From positions 62,001 through 126,000 of the forward strand of contig JAQYLI010000004.1 of NCBI GenBank assembly GCA_028720105.1: 64,000 bases of DNA. Direction: 5' to 3'. This DNA comes from Oscillospiraceae bacterium (lineage in GTDB: Bacteria; Bacillota; Clostridia; Oscillospirales; Ruminococcaceae). Below are positions 43,274-51,838 of the stretch, in pieces. Every line of letters starts with the position of its first letter. Positions within the stretch are counted from its first letter, which is position 1. Position numbers and translations under genes: made by a program. Below the pieces are notes generated by a model. It worked only from the letters and a program-made list of their open reading frames with translations. It was not told the DNA's origin and made no database searches.

Positions 43274-44197
43274 ATGAGCAGCTTTATTGATCATATAATC
43301 AGCAGAATAAATCCCCCCGATATCAGGAAGGTCTACCGCATTCACCGGGAGCTTATTCACCTGCTTGTACGCACCGCCGCCACAGCCAAGGACGGTCATT
43401 ACGACAGAGATATAACAGCACGTGACGGCAGAGCCATACCCGTCCGCATATATCCCCCCTCTGTGCTAAGCCCCAAAAAGCGGGTACTTATATTCTTTCA
43501 CGGGGGAGGCTGGGTGATTGACGATATCGACAGGTATCATAAGGTGTGCAAGCAGCTTTCACGCATAACGGGCAGCTATGTGGTTTCGGTGAATTACCGA
43601 CTTGCTCCCGAGAATAAATATCCCGCAGGTCTGAACGATTGCTATGAAGCCGCACGACAGGTATATAAATACGCCGTTAAAAGGGGTGTATCAAAAAACG
43701 ATATCGTCCTTATCGGAGACAGCGCAGGAGGAAATCTTGCCGCAGCCGTTGCCCTCAAAGCCCGTGACAGGGGAGAATTCAGGATACGCAGGCAGATACT
43801 TATTTACCCCGCCGCAGACTGCGAATTTGGTGAAGACTCGCCCTATGCTTCGTTTCGTAAAAACGGGGAGGGCTGCATACTTACCGCCGAGCGTATGAGA
43901 GGGTATTTTGAGCTGTATGTGAACCGCCCCGAGGAGAAAAACGATCCCTATGTGGCTCCTATGAAAGCCAAAAGCCTTAAAGGAATGCCCGATACTTTGG
44001 TGATAACTGCGGAAAGATGTCCCCTCCGTGACGAGGGCGAGGCGTTTGCAAAAAGACTTTACAAAAGCGGAGCAAGGGTGATGGCATTTCGCATAAAAAA
44101 GGCGTATCACGGTTTTTTCGCGTCCGATTTGCAGTTTAACCCCCACGCACGCAAGGCGGTAAGTATGATAATGTATTTTCTGCGCCTTACGGACTGA
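43274..44197 (+). CDS. Alpha/beta hydrolase, hormone-sensitive-lipase family
   Basis: 307 residues. Oxyanion motif FFHGGGW (76-80), nucleophile GDSAGGNLAA (Ser150), catalytic Asp in the C-terminal region (ERCPLRDEGEAF) and His in YHGFFA. This is the HSL/GDXG branch of esterases, usually acting on short acyl or acetyl esters. No signal peptide. It heads a trio with an acyltransferase-like gene 15 bases downstream, and the trio seems conserved in Clostridia. ATG 43274 lies 13 bases after GAAAGG. Confidence 0.88.
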   Translation: MSSFIDHIISRINPPDIRKVYRIHRELIHLLVRTAATAKDGHYDRDITARDGRAIPVRIYPPSVLSPKKRVLIFFHGGGWVIDDIDRYHKVCKQLSRITGSYVVSVNYRLAPENKYPAGLNDCYEAARQVYKYAVKRGVSKNDIVLIGDSAGGNLAAAVALKARDRGEFRIRRQILIYPAADCEFGEDSPYASFRKNGEGCILTAERMRGYFELYVNRPEEKNDPYVAPMKAKSLKGMPDTLVITAERCPLRDEGEAFAKRLYKSGARVMAFRIKKAYHGFFASDLQFNPHARKAVSMIMYFLRLTD

Positions 44198-44211
44198 GAG
44201 CTGGTGAGATA

Positions 44212-45537
44212 ATGATGAAACGAGAAAAACATACCTCTTGGAGCCGTCTTGACAACGCCGCCAAGATATTTCCGTCAACTGTGGAAAAATCCGATACCAG
44301 AGTGTTTCGCTTTTCCTGCGAACTTAATGATGATATAGATCCCGAGCTTTTGCAGAGAGCCGCCGAAAGAGCGGTGGAGAGCTACCCAAATTTCAATATG
44401 ATAATGAAAAAGGGCTTTTTCTGGTATTATCTGGAAAACTGCGATCTTAAGCCCGTTGTCACCGAGGAAAACGCCCCCGTCTGCGCCGCAATTTACGAGG
44501 AGGACGTCCGCTCTCTGCTTTATAGGATAACCTATCACCGAAGCAGGATAAATCTTGAGGTTTTTCACGTTCTTGCGGACGGCACAGGCGCACTTATGCT
44601 GCTTAAAACCATAGTTTACAGATACATTATCTACCGTTATGCCGAGCTTTTCGAGGACGAGCTTCCCGTGCTTGATAATGACGCTTCATTTTCCCAGAAA
44701 AATGCGGACAGCTTTTCAAAATATTACGACAAGAGTATAAAAAAGCCAAAGGCGAAAATGATAAAAGCATTCCGTCTCAGATCGGAAAGACTTGAAAATA
44801 ACAGGCTTTCGGCAATAGAGGGATTTGCCTCCGTTCAGAGCGTTATAGCGGCGGCACATAAATATAATACAACTCTCACCGTATTTCTCACCGCCCTTTA
44901 TATCAAGGCGCTTAGTATGGAAATGTCCGTGCAGAGCGTAAAAAAGCCTGTGGTAATAAATATCCCCGTAAATCTCAGGCAGTTTTTTCCTTCCGAAACA
45001 GCAAAAAACTTTTTTGGAATGATATCCGTGCAGTACAGCTTTACAAAGCGTGACGGAACGCTGGAGGATATCATATCCTGCGTGAACGAAATGTTCAAGG
45101 AGCAGCTCACAAAGGACAAGCTTGCCATGAGAATGAACAGCCTTGCCGCCCTTGAGCACAACCCCTTTGTACGTATCGCACCTCTGCCCTTAAAAAACAG
45201 AGTCCTGCGCATTGCCCGTCATATCAGCGTGAGGAGCGAGACTTCCGTTATCTCAAACGTGGGCAGGATAAAAATGCCAAAGCAGTTTGACGGGCTTATC
45301 AAAAGCTTTTCCGTATTTGTAAGCACGGGAAATATCCAGCTCAATATCTGCTCCTATGACGATGTCCTGCAAATGGGAATAACCTCAAGCTATGCGTCCA
45401 CCGATGTTCAGCGCAACTTTTTCAGAATGTTAACAGCTCAGGACATCGAGGTCACAATAAGGAGCAACGACTCATACGCCGAAAGACCCGTTCAGGAGGT
45501 GAGCGAAGAATGCAGCAGTGCAGAAAATGCAGAATAA
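44212..45537 (+). CDS. Alcohol-acetyltransferase-like CoA-dependent acyltransferase
   Basis: 441 residues, COG4908/condensation-type fold. The catalytic HxxxD motif is present as FHVLADGTG (His119-Asp123) with the flanking structural positions of the family. No signal peptide, no membrane segment. The family moves acyl groups from CoA to an alcohol or amine; the acceptor is unknown here. Starts ATG 44212 or the next codon 44215, 15 bases after the hydrolase; it overlaps the next gene by 28 bases. The pairing of an acyl-transferase with an esterase suggests making and removing the same acyl ester, or modifying a surface polymer. Confidence 0.85.
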   Translation: MMKREKHTSWSRLDNAAKIFPSTVEKSDTRVFRFSCELNDDIDPELLQRAAERAVESYPNFNMIMKKGFFWYYLENCDLKPVVTEENAPVCAAIYEEDVRSLLYRITYHRSRINLEVFHVLADGTGALMLLKTIVYRYIIYRYAELFEDELPVLDNDASFSQKNADSFSKYYDKSIKKPKAKMIKAFRLRSERLENNRLSAIEGFASVQSVIAAAHKYNTTLTVFLTALYIKALSMEMSVQSVKKPVVINIPVNLRQFFPSETAKNFFGMISVQYSFTKRDGTLEDIISCVNEMFKEQLTKDKLAMRMNSLAALEHNPFVRIAPLPLKNRVLRIARHISVRSETSVISNVGRIKMPKQFDGLIKSFSVFVSTGNIQLNICSYDDVLQMGITSSYASTDVQRNFFRMLTAQDIEVTIRSNDSYAERPVQEVSEECSSAENAE

Positions 45538-46169
45538 ACGTTGACGGTGACAAGGACCGCTGTCCTCTCTGCCAGGGAGAGCTTACGGGCACTCCGGAGC
45601 CGGAAATGTACCCAAAAATAACGGAAAGCCGCTTCGGAAGCGACTTTCTCTTAAAGCTTATTTCTTTTATCGCCATATCAGCGGCGGCGATATGCATAGG
45701 CACGGATTATATTATCTCGGGACGGATAACCTGGTCGCTCATATGCATAGGCGGCATAATCTGCGCCTGGCTCACCACCTCGGTGGGCATAACCTATCGC
45801 CGCAGGATACTCAAAAACATCACCTGGGAACTTATCCTCATAACCTCCCTGTCCGTTATATGGGATAAATTTACAGGCTGGCGGGGCTGGTCGGTGGATT
45901 TTGTCCTTCCCTGTGCCAGCATATGCGCCGTAATATCCATTTTCATAATCGCAAAGGTGCTGAAAATGAAGTCGGGAGAGTATATGCTCTATCTCATAAT
46001 CGGGGGATTTTACGGCTTTCTGCCCCTTATCTGCCTTATAGCGGGGCTTACGAATATAACCTACCCCACAGTCATATGCACCTGTCTCAGCGTAATGCTT
46101 ATGGCGGCACTGTTCCTTTTCAGAGGAAAGACCACAAAAGACGAGTTTGAGCGGAGATTTCATCTTTGA
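45510..46169 (+). CDS. DUF6320-like membrane protein with N-terminal zinc ribbon
   Basis: 219 residues. N-terminus is a zinc ribbon (CRKCRINVDGDKDRCPLCQG, residues 4-23), followed by six or so hydrophobic segments (~50-205). It resembles DUF6320 proteins, which often follow alcohol-acetyltransferase-like genes. ATG 45510 follows AGGAGGTG, and the gene overlaps the acyltransferase by 28 bases, so the products probably work together. A transmembrane acyl-shuttling role is only inference. Confidence 0.8.
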   Translation: MQQCRKCRINVDGDKDRCPLCQGELTGTPEPEMYPKITESRFGSDFLLKLISFIAISAAAICIGTDYIISGRITWSLICIGGIICAWLTTSVGITYRRRILKNITWELILITSLSVIWDKFTGWRGWSVDFVLPCASICAVISIFIIAKVLKMKSGEYMLYLIIGGFYGFLPLICLIAGLTNITYPTVICTCLSVMLMAALFLFRGKTTKDEFERRFHL

Positions 46170-46232
46170 TATTACTTGTATTTTGCACAATTTTTTCTTA
46201 ATTTCAAAACATAATAAACGGGGAGAAATTTT

Positions 46233-46895
46233 ATGAAACAAAAAAGATTTTTATCAGCACTTACGGCATTTGCTTTGGTGTGCGGTTTGGTTGGGTGTCA
46301 GGCTGACATACCGTCAGAGCAGGGCAACACCGAAAAATCGACAGCCCCCACAGCTTCTGCCGAAACCGTCGCCGAAGAAAAATACAGCAGGGAATATGAC
46401 GAAAACGGTGATCTCTATTTGATAAACAATAAAACCGGTGAAATAACTCCACCTTTTCCCGAGGACTGGTCGGGGGAGAGGATAAGCAAAATGGTAACTA
46501 TTGACGGCTATCAGCTTACCTTGCCCTGCAAGGTGAGTGATATCCTTGCACTTAGCGAGGAGTTCCGTGCCGATGAACCTCAAGATAATGGTGACGGTAC
46601 ATCTTACTTTCAGATTTGGTATAATGATGTTATGGCAGTTTCGGGAAGTTACCGCAATGATGATGAAATGATAATGGATGTATTTGTCGGAGGTAATGGC
46701 AGTAATAAGTATATAAAAATTGAAGGCGTTTCTTTAGCTATTCCCGATGAGATATTTTCTGTTTTTAAAGATTTCCGAAAGAGGGAAAGCGGTGGTATTA
46801 AGGCACGATATGTTGAATCCGATATGATTTATATTATATCATTTCTCGGTTATGATGATAACAGCAGCATATGTATTATATGGGAAGATATATGA
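46233..46895 (+). CDS. Small lipoprotein of unknown function
   Basis: 220 residues with a lipoprotein signal: MKQKRFLSALTAFA core, lipobox LVGC (Cys22). The mature part is acidic and starts with a Ser/Thr/Glu-rich linker; the remainder (~70-220) may be a small globular domain. No family recognised. ATG 46233 follows GGGGAG. It lies 63 bases after the trio and ends at a strong terminator, so it may be the last gene of the same transcript. Confidence 0.75.
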   Translation: MKQKRFLSALTAFALVCGLVGCQADIPSEQGNTEKSTAPTASAETVAEEKYSREYDENGDLYLINNKTGEITPPFPEDWSGERISKMVTIDGYQLTLPCKVSDILALSEEFRADEPQDNGDGTSYFQIWYNDVMAVSGSYRNDDEMIMDVFVGGNGSNKYIKIEGVSLAIPDEIFSVFKDFRKRESGGIKARYVESDMIYIISFLGYDDNSSICIIWEDI

Positions 46896-46898
46896 CCA

Positions 46899-46950
46899 AT
46901 ACCGCACAAAGCCCGCTTGATTAAAGGCTTTGTGCGGTATTTATTTTTGT
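46899..46950 (+). terminator. Strong terminator after the lipoprotein gene
   Basis: Perfect 15-bp stem ATACCGCACAAAGCC (46899-46913) / GGCTTTGTGCGGTAT (46926-46940), then TTATTTTTG, which lies within the end of the convergent minus-strand gene. Confidence 0.92.
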
Positions 46951-47351
46951 TTTTCTTGTTCGCTTATGTTCCTTATTTCGCAGGACACCGCTGCACCGAA
47001 AATAACCGAGACGATGTTCACCGCAAAAATGAGCATTATAATAAGTCCCGCCGCACCTCGGTTTGAAGCGCTCAGATAGTTTTCCTCGGTCATTCCGTGA
47101 GGAAACATTATCAGTTCGTAAATGTTAAGCCTTCCCGTCAGGAATATTAGCACCGCATACAGCACAAGCGTAAGCATAGTATTAACAGCCGTACCCATAA
47201 ATTTCTTTTCCCCGCATACCCTGCCGCAGACAGCACCTGCGGCGGCGGTGACGAGTAGAGCGGCGGGGAAACCATTGTCAAACAGCATAAAATCCACATA
47301 GTGCATTATTATGAGCACCCCACCGCATATAAGTATCTTACAGCCTTTCAC
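46941..47351 (-). CDS. Small membrane protein of unknown function
   Basis: 136 residues, about four hydrophobic segments (~5-20, 28-45, 55-75, 100-122). GTG start at 47351 with GAGAGGTG upstream. It overlaps the DUF4173 gene by 14 bases and is the last gene of the DUF2975/HTH/DUF4173 operon. No family recognised. Confidence 0.7.
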   Translation of the reverse strand: MKGCKILICGGVLIIMHYVDFMLFDNGFPAALLVTAAAGAVCGRVCGEKKFMGTAVNTMLTLVLYAVLIFLTGRLNIYELIMFPHGMTEENYLSASNRGAAGLIIMLIFAVNIVSVIFGAAVSCEIRNISEQEKQK

Positions 47352-48864
47352 TTTGGCACCTCTCCGCCATCAGCTCGCTTACGGTAAATGTGCGGATATC
47401 CGCCTTGTGAAATTCCTGAAGCTTGCTTTCGAGTATCTTATCAAGCTTTTCTTCCTCATTTTGGGAGAGGTGTCCTCTTAGCTTCTCCGCCGCAGGAACA
47501 GCGTCAGCGGAAAGCTCACGAAACATTGTTATGTCCGCCGAGGGGAGTGTGCCGTCTAAGTATCTGCCAATGTTGTATTCCGCAATTAGCCTGTCGGCAT
47601 TTGAAAAGCTGAGAAGGGCAAACATAAGTGTAAAAGCAGTCACAGCAAATCTTGACAGATTAAATTTACGGCATACTACCGAAATTATTATACCGATAAA
47701 CAGCACACCCAGCAGAAGCATAAACCAGCTTGTGTAAAATCTCAGCCTTGTAAGCCCGTAAACGCTTATATACATACCCATTTTGCTTACGGCAGTGACA
47801 ATGAGGAGAATTGTGAATACACAAAGAGTGACGGTCATTATTTTCAGAAATTTAGATTTTTTTCCGTCCTCGCCGTATTTGGAGAAAAGATTTATACCGA
47901 TTATCACAGCCAAATTTATAAGCGCAACAATGCACAGCTCGAAAAATCCCCGTCTTGCATATTCCGAATAGCTTTCCATATCCGAGGGCAGCCTTGAAGC
48001 AAATGAGGACAGGAAATAGGAGATCTGAGAGAAGAAAAATATCACATACATCACGCAGAGAGGAACCGCCGAGAACGCCGCCGCACCCGAGGGCACAAAT
48101 CTCAACGCCGCTATCCTTTGAAGGCAGTATTCATCGCTGCTTTCATCATATTCATTGGGAGCGTGGCACATTGCAAAGATGTAAAAGCCCACAGGCAGAC
48201 CGATAACAGCCTGAACAGCGAATATCAGCGCTGATCTTAGCCCCCCGTCCGTAATGGAAGTAAGGATATCCGCAAAGCCGCTGTCGGCGTTCATAAGCAG
48301 GATACCAACGACAATGGTTGAGGGCAGGGCAATTGCAAGACCCAGAAGAGCGTTTTTAACAGCCTTTCCCGCCTTGTTTTTATCCGCCGCAGACTTCATA
48401 GCGCCGGGGCAGGCACCCATATCCGAAAGAGGGCGAAAAGCCGCCGCAAAAATATCCGCAGGGAACATTTTTCTTATCCTGTCAAACCTTTCATCACTGT
48501 CTGCAAGGCAGTCATAAACAAGTATCATCGCCGCAAAAATAAAGCAAAGTAACTGTACCGGAAAATTTGCGCTTATGAAAATATTTGCGGAAAACATAAT
48601 GCATAAAACTGTGCGAAGCGCCTTTGAGGGCGTTATTTTTCTGCCTTTTTTAAAAGTGAGAGAAAAAACAAGGGAGAGTATCAGAAATACCGCCGCACCC
48701 AGCCCCATTCGCGCGTTTATCATAAAAGGAGCCGCAAAGCACTTTATAAAAACAAATCCCAAAGCCGCCGCCCCAAAGGAAAAAACCTTTTCCCTCTTTG
48801 AAAAAACGGCTTCATTACCCTTGCCGAGGGGAGCTTCCATAGGAATAAAACCTGCGTCATTCAT
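47338..48864 (-). CDS. DUF4173/DUF4153-like polytopic membrane protein
   Basis: 508 residues with about 12 hydrophobic segments. YSEYARRGFFELCIVALINL is a hallmark of DUF4153/DUF4173 proteins. ATG 48864 has AGGAGGGCG nine bases upstream and overlaps the preceding regulator gene by eight bases; the GTG at 48882 is less likely. Function of this family is unknown. Its membrane position and regulator-containing operon fit a stress- or envelope-related role, only by context. Confidence 0.8.
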   Translation of the reverse strand: MNDAGFIPMEAPLGKGNEAVFSKREKVFSFGAAALGFVFIKCFAAPFMINARMGLGAAVFLILSLVFSLTFKKGRKITPSKALRTVLCIMFSANIFISANFPVQLLCFIFAAMILVYDCLADSDERFDRIRKMFPADIFAAAFRPLSDMGACPGAMKSAADKNKAGKAVKNALLGLAIALPSTIVVGILLMNADSGFADILTSITDGGLRSALIFAVQAVIGLPVGFYIFAMCHAPNEYDESSDEYCLQRIAALRFVPSGAAAFSAVPLCVMYVIFFFSQISYFLSSFASRLPSDMESYSEYARRGFFELCIVALINLAVIIGINLFSKYGEDGKKSKFLKIMTVTLCVFTILLIVTAVSKMGMYISVYGLTRLRFYTSWFMLLLGVLFIGIIISVVCRKFNLSRFAVTAFTLMFALLSFSNADRLIAEYNIGRYLDGTLPSADITMFRELSADAVPAAEKLRGHLSQNEEEKLDKILESKLQEFHKADIRTFTVSELMAERCQSERL

Positions 48865-49081
48865 CTTCCCCGCCCTCCTCACGTCTGTACTCTAAAATAT
48901 CTCCCGGCTGGCAGTTCAGAACATCACAGAGCTTTTCGAGAGTAGAAAAGCGGACAGCCTTAGCCTTGCCTGTTTTCAGAATGGAAAGATTAGCCTGAGT
49001 AATGCCAATTTTTTCCGCCAGCTCACCCGAGCCTATCTTTCTTTTTGCCATAACAACATCAAGATTAACAATAATTGCCAT
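48857..49081 (-). CDS. YozG-type XRE/Cro regulator
   Basis: 74 residues, one helix-turn-helix (GSGELAEKIGITQANLSILK; LEKLCDVLNCQPGDILEY). This short XRE family is typically cotranscribed with DUF2975 membrane proteins. It starts 22 bases after the DUF2975 stop and overlaps the DUF4173 gene by eight bases. Likely autoregulator of the operon, which has an inverted repeat near its promoter. Confidence 0.88.
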   Translation of the reverse strand: MAIIVNLDVVMAKRKIGSGELAEKIGITQANLSILKTGKAKAVRFSTLEKLCDVLNCQPGDILEYRREEGGEDE

Positions 49082-49103
49082 ATATTATCACCTCAACACT
49101 CAC

Positions 49104-49550
49104 TCAGATAGTATAATCATTTTCTTCCCGAAGTCTCACAGCTTCTTCAAAGCAGTTCTTAATTACTCGAAGAATAAGCCCGAAGAACGCCGCCGCAAAT
49201 GTGATAACGAAAACAATTATCCTGAAACGGGCAAAAATAAGAGTGATAACGGAAATGATAAAGCAGCAGTAGGACAATATCCTCAGAAGCTTGATGTTGT
49301 CATTAACAAAAACCTCTCCCTTGCTTATGTTTGCCACAAGCCTGTCGAGGAGGAAGAGTATAACAAATCCCACTGCTGCACAGGAGTAGAAAGTGATAAG
49401 CAGGGGAACGGTCACATCGTCCTGCATAAGTGAGACCTGCTTGTAGACCTGCGCCGCATAGGGCATAATAAACAGCGCCGCGAAGCACAGAACTATCGCC
49501 GTTTTAATGAGAATACCCGTCAGTCTTATGGATCTGTTGTTTTTTGTCAT
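49104..49550 (-). CDS. DUF2975-family membrane protein
   Basis: 148 residues with four hydrophobic segments (~10-30, 45-67, 85-105, 108-130). ISKGEVFVNDNIKLLRILSY is the DUF2975 hallmark. First gene of a four-gene operon. DUF2975 proteins with a YozG-like HTH are common in Firmicutes; the pair may act as a membrane sensor and regulator, not proven. ATG 49550 has AGGCGGT upstream. Confidence 0.85.
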   Translation of the reverse strand: MTKNNRSIRLTGILIKTAIVLCFAALFIMPYAAQVYKQVSLMQDDVTVPLLITFYSCAAVGFVILFLLDRLVANISKGEVFVNDNIKLLRILSYCCFIISVITLIFARFRIIVFVITFAAAFFGLILRVIKNCFEEAVRLREENDYTI

Positions 49551-49600
49551 TTTATAAACCGCCTTTCAGTAAAATAAGTAAAAGTATTTCCACTATCTGC

Positions 49601-49629
49601 ATTATAGCATACCAAAATGTGTTTGTCAA
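49601..49629 (-). promoter_or_regulatory. Promoter of the DUF2975 operon, flanked by inverted repeats
   Basis: On the minus strand TTGACA (49624-49629), 17-base spacer ending TATGC, TATAAT (49601-49606): exact consensus. AGTAAAAGTATT (49578-49589) and AATACTTTTTTACT (49628-49641) are near-inverted copies on either side, a candidate operator for the HTH protein. Confidence 0.85.
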
Positions 49630-49693
49630 TACTTTTTTACTGAAAAACGATAATTATTATTTGAAATACAAAAAGCTGTATATTGACATAAAA

Positions 49694-49727
49694 ATACCGC
49701 AGATAATAAATTCTTTATCTGCGGTAT
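49694..49727 (-). terminator. Terminator of the 49736 gene
   Basis: Perfect 13-bp stem ATACCGCAGATAA (49694-49706) / TTATCTGCGGTAT (49715-49727), followed on the minus strand by TTTTATG. Confidence 0.85.
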
Positions 49728-49735
49728 CTTGACTA

Positions 49736-50665
49736 TCAAACTCTCGGCTGAAATACGCTGAGCCCCAGCTTCAGCCTAACCATATCCTTGTGCTCGGGCT
49801 TGACTAAATAATAAACATAGCTCTCGATAACATTCAGAGGGTGAATGGTCCTGCCCTCTATCTTGAACTGCTCATATCCCAAAGGAACATATTTATTATA
49901 CAGAGTATCGGGAGTAACGTGAGTGGAAAATTCCGTGGTTTCCAGGAAATTCTTGTTTATGGCTTCGCAGAGAAAGGGCTTTTCCTGCTGAACGTTCAGC
50001 CGCATACCGCCCATACCCTGAAAAGCATTTATGGTGGAGCGTTCTATCTGCTGTTTGCCGAGAAAGCTGTAATGCTCGCCTCTGCGTTGACAGTTGGGGA
50101 AGCAGTAGGGGCAGACAAGCACCTCAAGTCTGCTTCTGTACTTTTCGGGTATCTGCGCCAGAGCCTCCATATTGTTGTTCCAGTTGTAGTCGAGAACAAC
50201 AAGACTGTAGTCCTTTTCAAGCTCGGCGATAAGCTTATCCATATCCCTTATCTGCTTGCAGGTGGAGGAGGTTATCTTGTACTTTGGGAAATTTTTTCGA
50301 ATATGATCTTCAACCACCTGAGTGTTGACAATAGCCTCATTAAGCCCGTTGTCCGCCAGCTCCAAAAGGCGGTTGCAGAATTTATCGCTCATATGCTCCT
50401 CGGTGAGATGGGGATTTGTGAATGTAAAGCGGCAGGGAATGCCCCGTGAATTAAACTCGTTCAGAACCTCTTTGATAACATCTTCGGAAGCGTAACCGTT
50501 AATGTTTCTTCCGCCGTTCCATACAGCAGGAGGAAAGCAGCCGTAAACTGAGGCAATCTCCACGCCGTCATAGAAATATTCGGGATTTTCCTTTATCATA
50601 TCAATAAGAGCAAGATTAAGAGGACCGTGGGACCAGAAATCGGGGAGATGGAATTTAACGCTCAT
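49736..50665 (-). CDS. U32-like TIM-barrel protein with a cysteine cluster
   Basis: 309 residues, no signal. FHLPDFWSHGPLNLAL, ITSSTCKQIRDMD and LVVLDYNWNNNMEAL resemble the barrel of peptidase-U32/UbiU-V-like proteins. VCPYCFPNCQRRGEHY (~185-200) offers three closely spaced cysteines that may bind an Fe-S cluster. No partner U32 gene is adjacent, unlike yhbUV pairs. ATG 50665 follows AAGGAG. The assignment is tentative and a different barrel family is possible. Confidence 0.6.
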   Translation of the reverse strand: MSVKFHLPDFWSHGPLNLALIDMIKENPEYFYDGVEIASVYGCFPPAVWNGGRNINGYASEDVIKEVLNEFNSRGIPCRFTFTNPHLTEEHMSDKFCNRLLELADNGLNEAIVNTQVVEDHIRKNFPKYKITSSTCKQIRDMDKLIAELEKDYSLVVLDYNWNNNMEALAQIPEKYRSRLEVLVCPYCFPNCQRRGEHYSFLGKQQIERSTINAFQGMGGMRLNVQQEKPFLCEAINKNFLETTEFSTHVTPDTLYNKYVPLGYEQFKIEGRTIHPLNVIESYVYYLVKPEHKDMVRLKLGLSVFQPRV

Positions 50666-50704
50666 TTATAAAACTCCTTAAAAATAAAAGTTTGGCTATA
50701 TTTT

Positions 50705-50733
50705 ATTTTAACATTCAAAGACCTGTTTGTCAA
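50705..50733 (-). promoter_or_regulatory. Promoter of the U32-like gene
   Basis: On the minus strand TTGACA (50728-50733), 17-base spacer ending AATGT, TAAAAT (50705-50710). Confidence 0.8.
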
Positions 50734-50747
50734 GCATATGTGCGCAC

Positions 50748-51359
50748 TTATCGGATAACAAGTCCTGCCTTCTCCGCCGGGGAACAATGCTCGCAGTAAT
50801 ACCGCTCGGCAGGAAAATAGCGGGAGTTATATTTAGCGGCTATCTGCTCCTTATCTCCGATATACCCGTCTCTTTTGAGTACACGTTCAAGGCGCGTTTC
50901 CTCGGGAACGTCAATGTATATCATAAAGTCGAATAGATCCTCAAGCTCTTCTCTCTGCAAAAAAATCCCCTCAATAATGACAACACTTCCCACAGGGATA
51001 TCCGTTTCCGAAAGAATGTAGTCATCATTTTCCTTGTCATAAAGCTCTATCTTTTTATGAAAAGGCGCACCGCTCCGTATGGGCTTGATTATTTCGTGAA
51101 TAATATAATCATACCGCCACTGCAAATAAAAATAACATTCCCATTCTTCGACTTTGCCGCTGTATCTCACAGCTCTGGAGTGAATAAAATCGTCAATATG
51201 CAGAATGGTAACTTGTATATCTGTCTCCGCAAAAATTTTTTTAATGCTTTCGGAAACGGTGCTTTTTCCTGCGCCGCCAAGCCCGTCAATTCCGATAATA
51301 ACGGTGCGGTCGGGAGACCGGCGTTTCTTTATCTCCTCAAAAACAGCCCTGTGTTCCAT
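50748..51359 (-). CDS. Uridine-kinase-like P-loop kinase
   Basis: 203 residues. Walker A GIDGLGGAGKST (~24-35), HIDDF substrate-binding Asp (~55), VVIIEGIFL as Walker B, and a C-terminal lid (RVLKRDGYIGDKEQ). The fold is the phosphoribulokinase/uridine-kinase family; length matches. Substrate is not certain: nucleosides, pantothenate or another small molecule. ATG 51359, last gene of a three-gene run with the pentapeptide and helical-repeat genes. Confidence 0.8.
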   Translation of the reverse strand: MEHRAVFEEIKKRRSPDRTVIIGIDGLGGAGKSTVSESIKKIFAETDIQVTILHIDDFIHSRAVRYSGKVEEWECYFYLQWRYDYIIHEIIKPIRSGAPFHKKIELYDKENDDYILSETDIPVGSVVIIEGIFLQREELEDLFDFMIYIDVPEETRLERVLKRDGYIGDKEQIAAKYNSRYFPAERYYCEHCSPAEKAGLVIR

Positions 51360-51374
51360 AGCCGTCCTCCCGAA

Positions 51375-51812
51375 TTACCTGTAATATTTCTCCAGCAGCT
51401 CCTTAACGGGAATACCGTCAATGCTCATACCCGAAATCTGACATGAGCTTATAGCAAGCCCCTCAAGGTTGCAGTTTTCGAGAACAGCCCCCGACAGGTC
51501 GCAGCCCTTTACGGAAATGTTGCTCATATCAACGCTTTCAAGCTTTCCTCTCTGAATGTCGCCGTTTAACATTCTGAGACCTGACAGGGAAACGTCGGTA
51601 AATGAGGAGTTTGCCATATTTACGCCCTCAATGGAAGCGTCCTCCAGCAAAACGTTTTCCAGATGAGCGGAAATCATATTGCAGCCGTTCAACGTTATCT
51701 CGGAAAAATCGCAGTCCATAGCGGAAACAGCGGTAAGATCCGAGCCTGTGACATTTGAATAGGAGAAGTCGCAGTCACGGCAGATGTCAATTTTTTCGTT
51801 TTCAAGTATCAT
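51375..51812 (-). CDS. Pentapeptide-repeat protein
   Basis: 145 residues made mostly of A(D/N)LXX-type repeats: LTAVSAMDCDFSEITLNGCN, ANSSFTDVSLSGLRML, GCDLSGAVLENCNLEGLAIS. These form a right-handed quadrilateral beta helix. Such proteins can mimic DNA (quinolone resistance Qnr-like, MfpA) or act as adaptors; nothing here proves which. AAGGAGGAAA precedes ATG 51812. In one run with a kinase and a helical-repeat protein. Confidence 0.85.
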   Translation of the reverse strand: MILENEKIDICRDCDFSYSNVTGSDLTAVSAMDCDFSEITLNGCNMISAHLENVLLEDASIEGVNMANSSFTDVSLSGLRMLNGDIQRGKLESVDMSNISVKGCDLSGAVLENCNLEGLAISSCQISGMSIDGIPVKELLEKYYR

Positions 51813-51838
51813 AAATTTTCCTCCTTGATTTTAGATAA

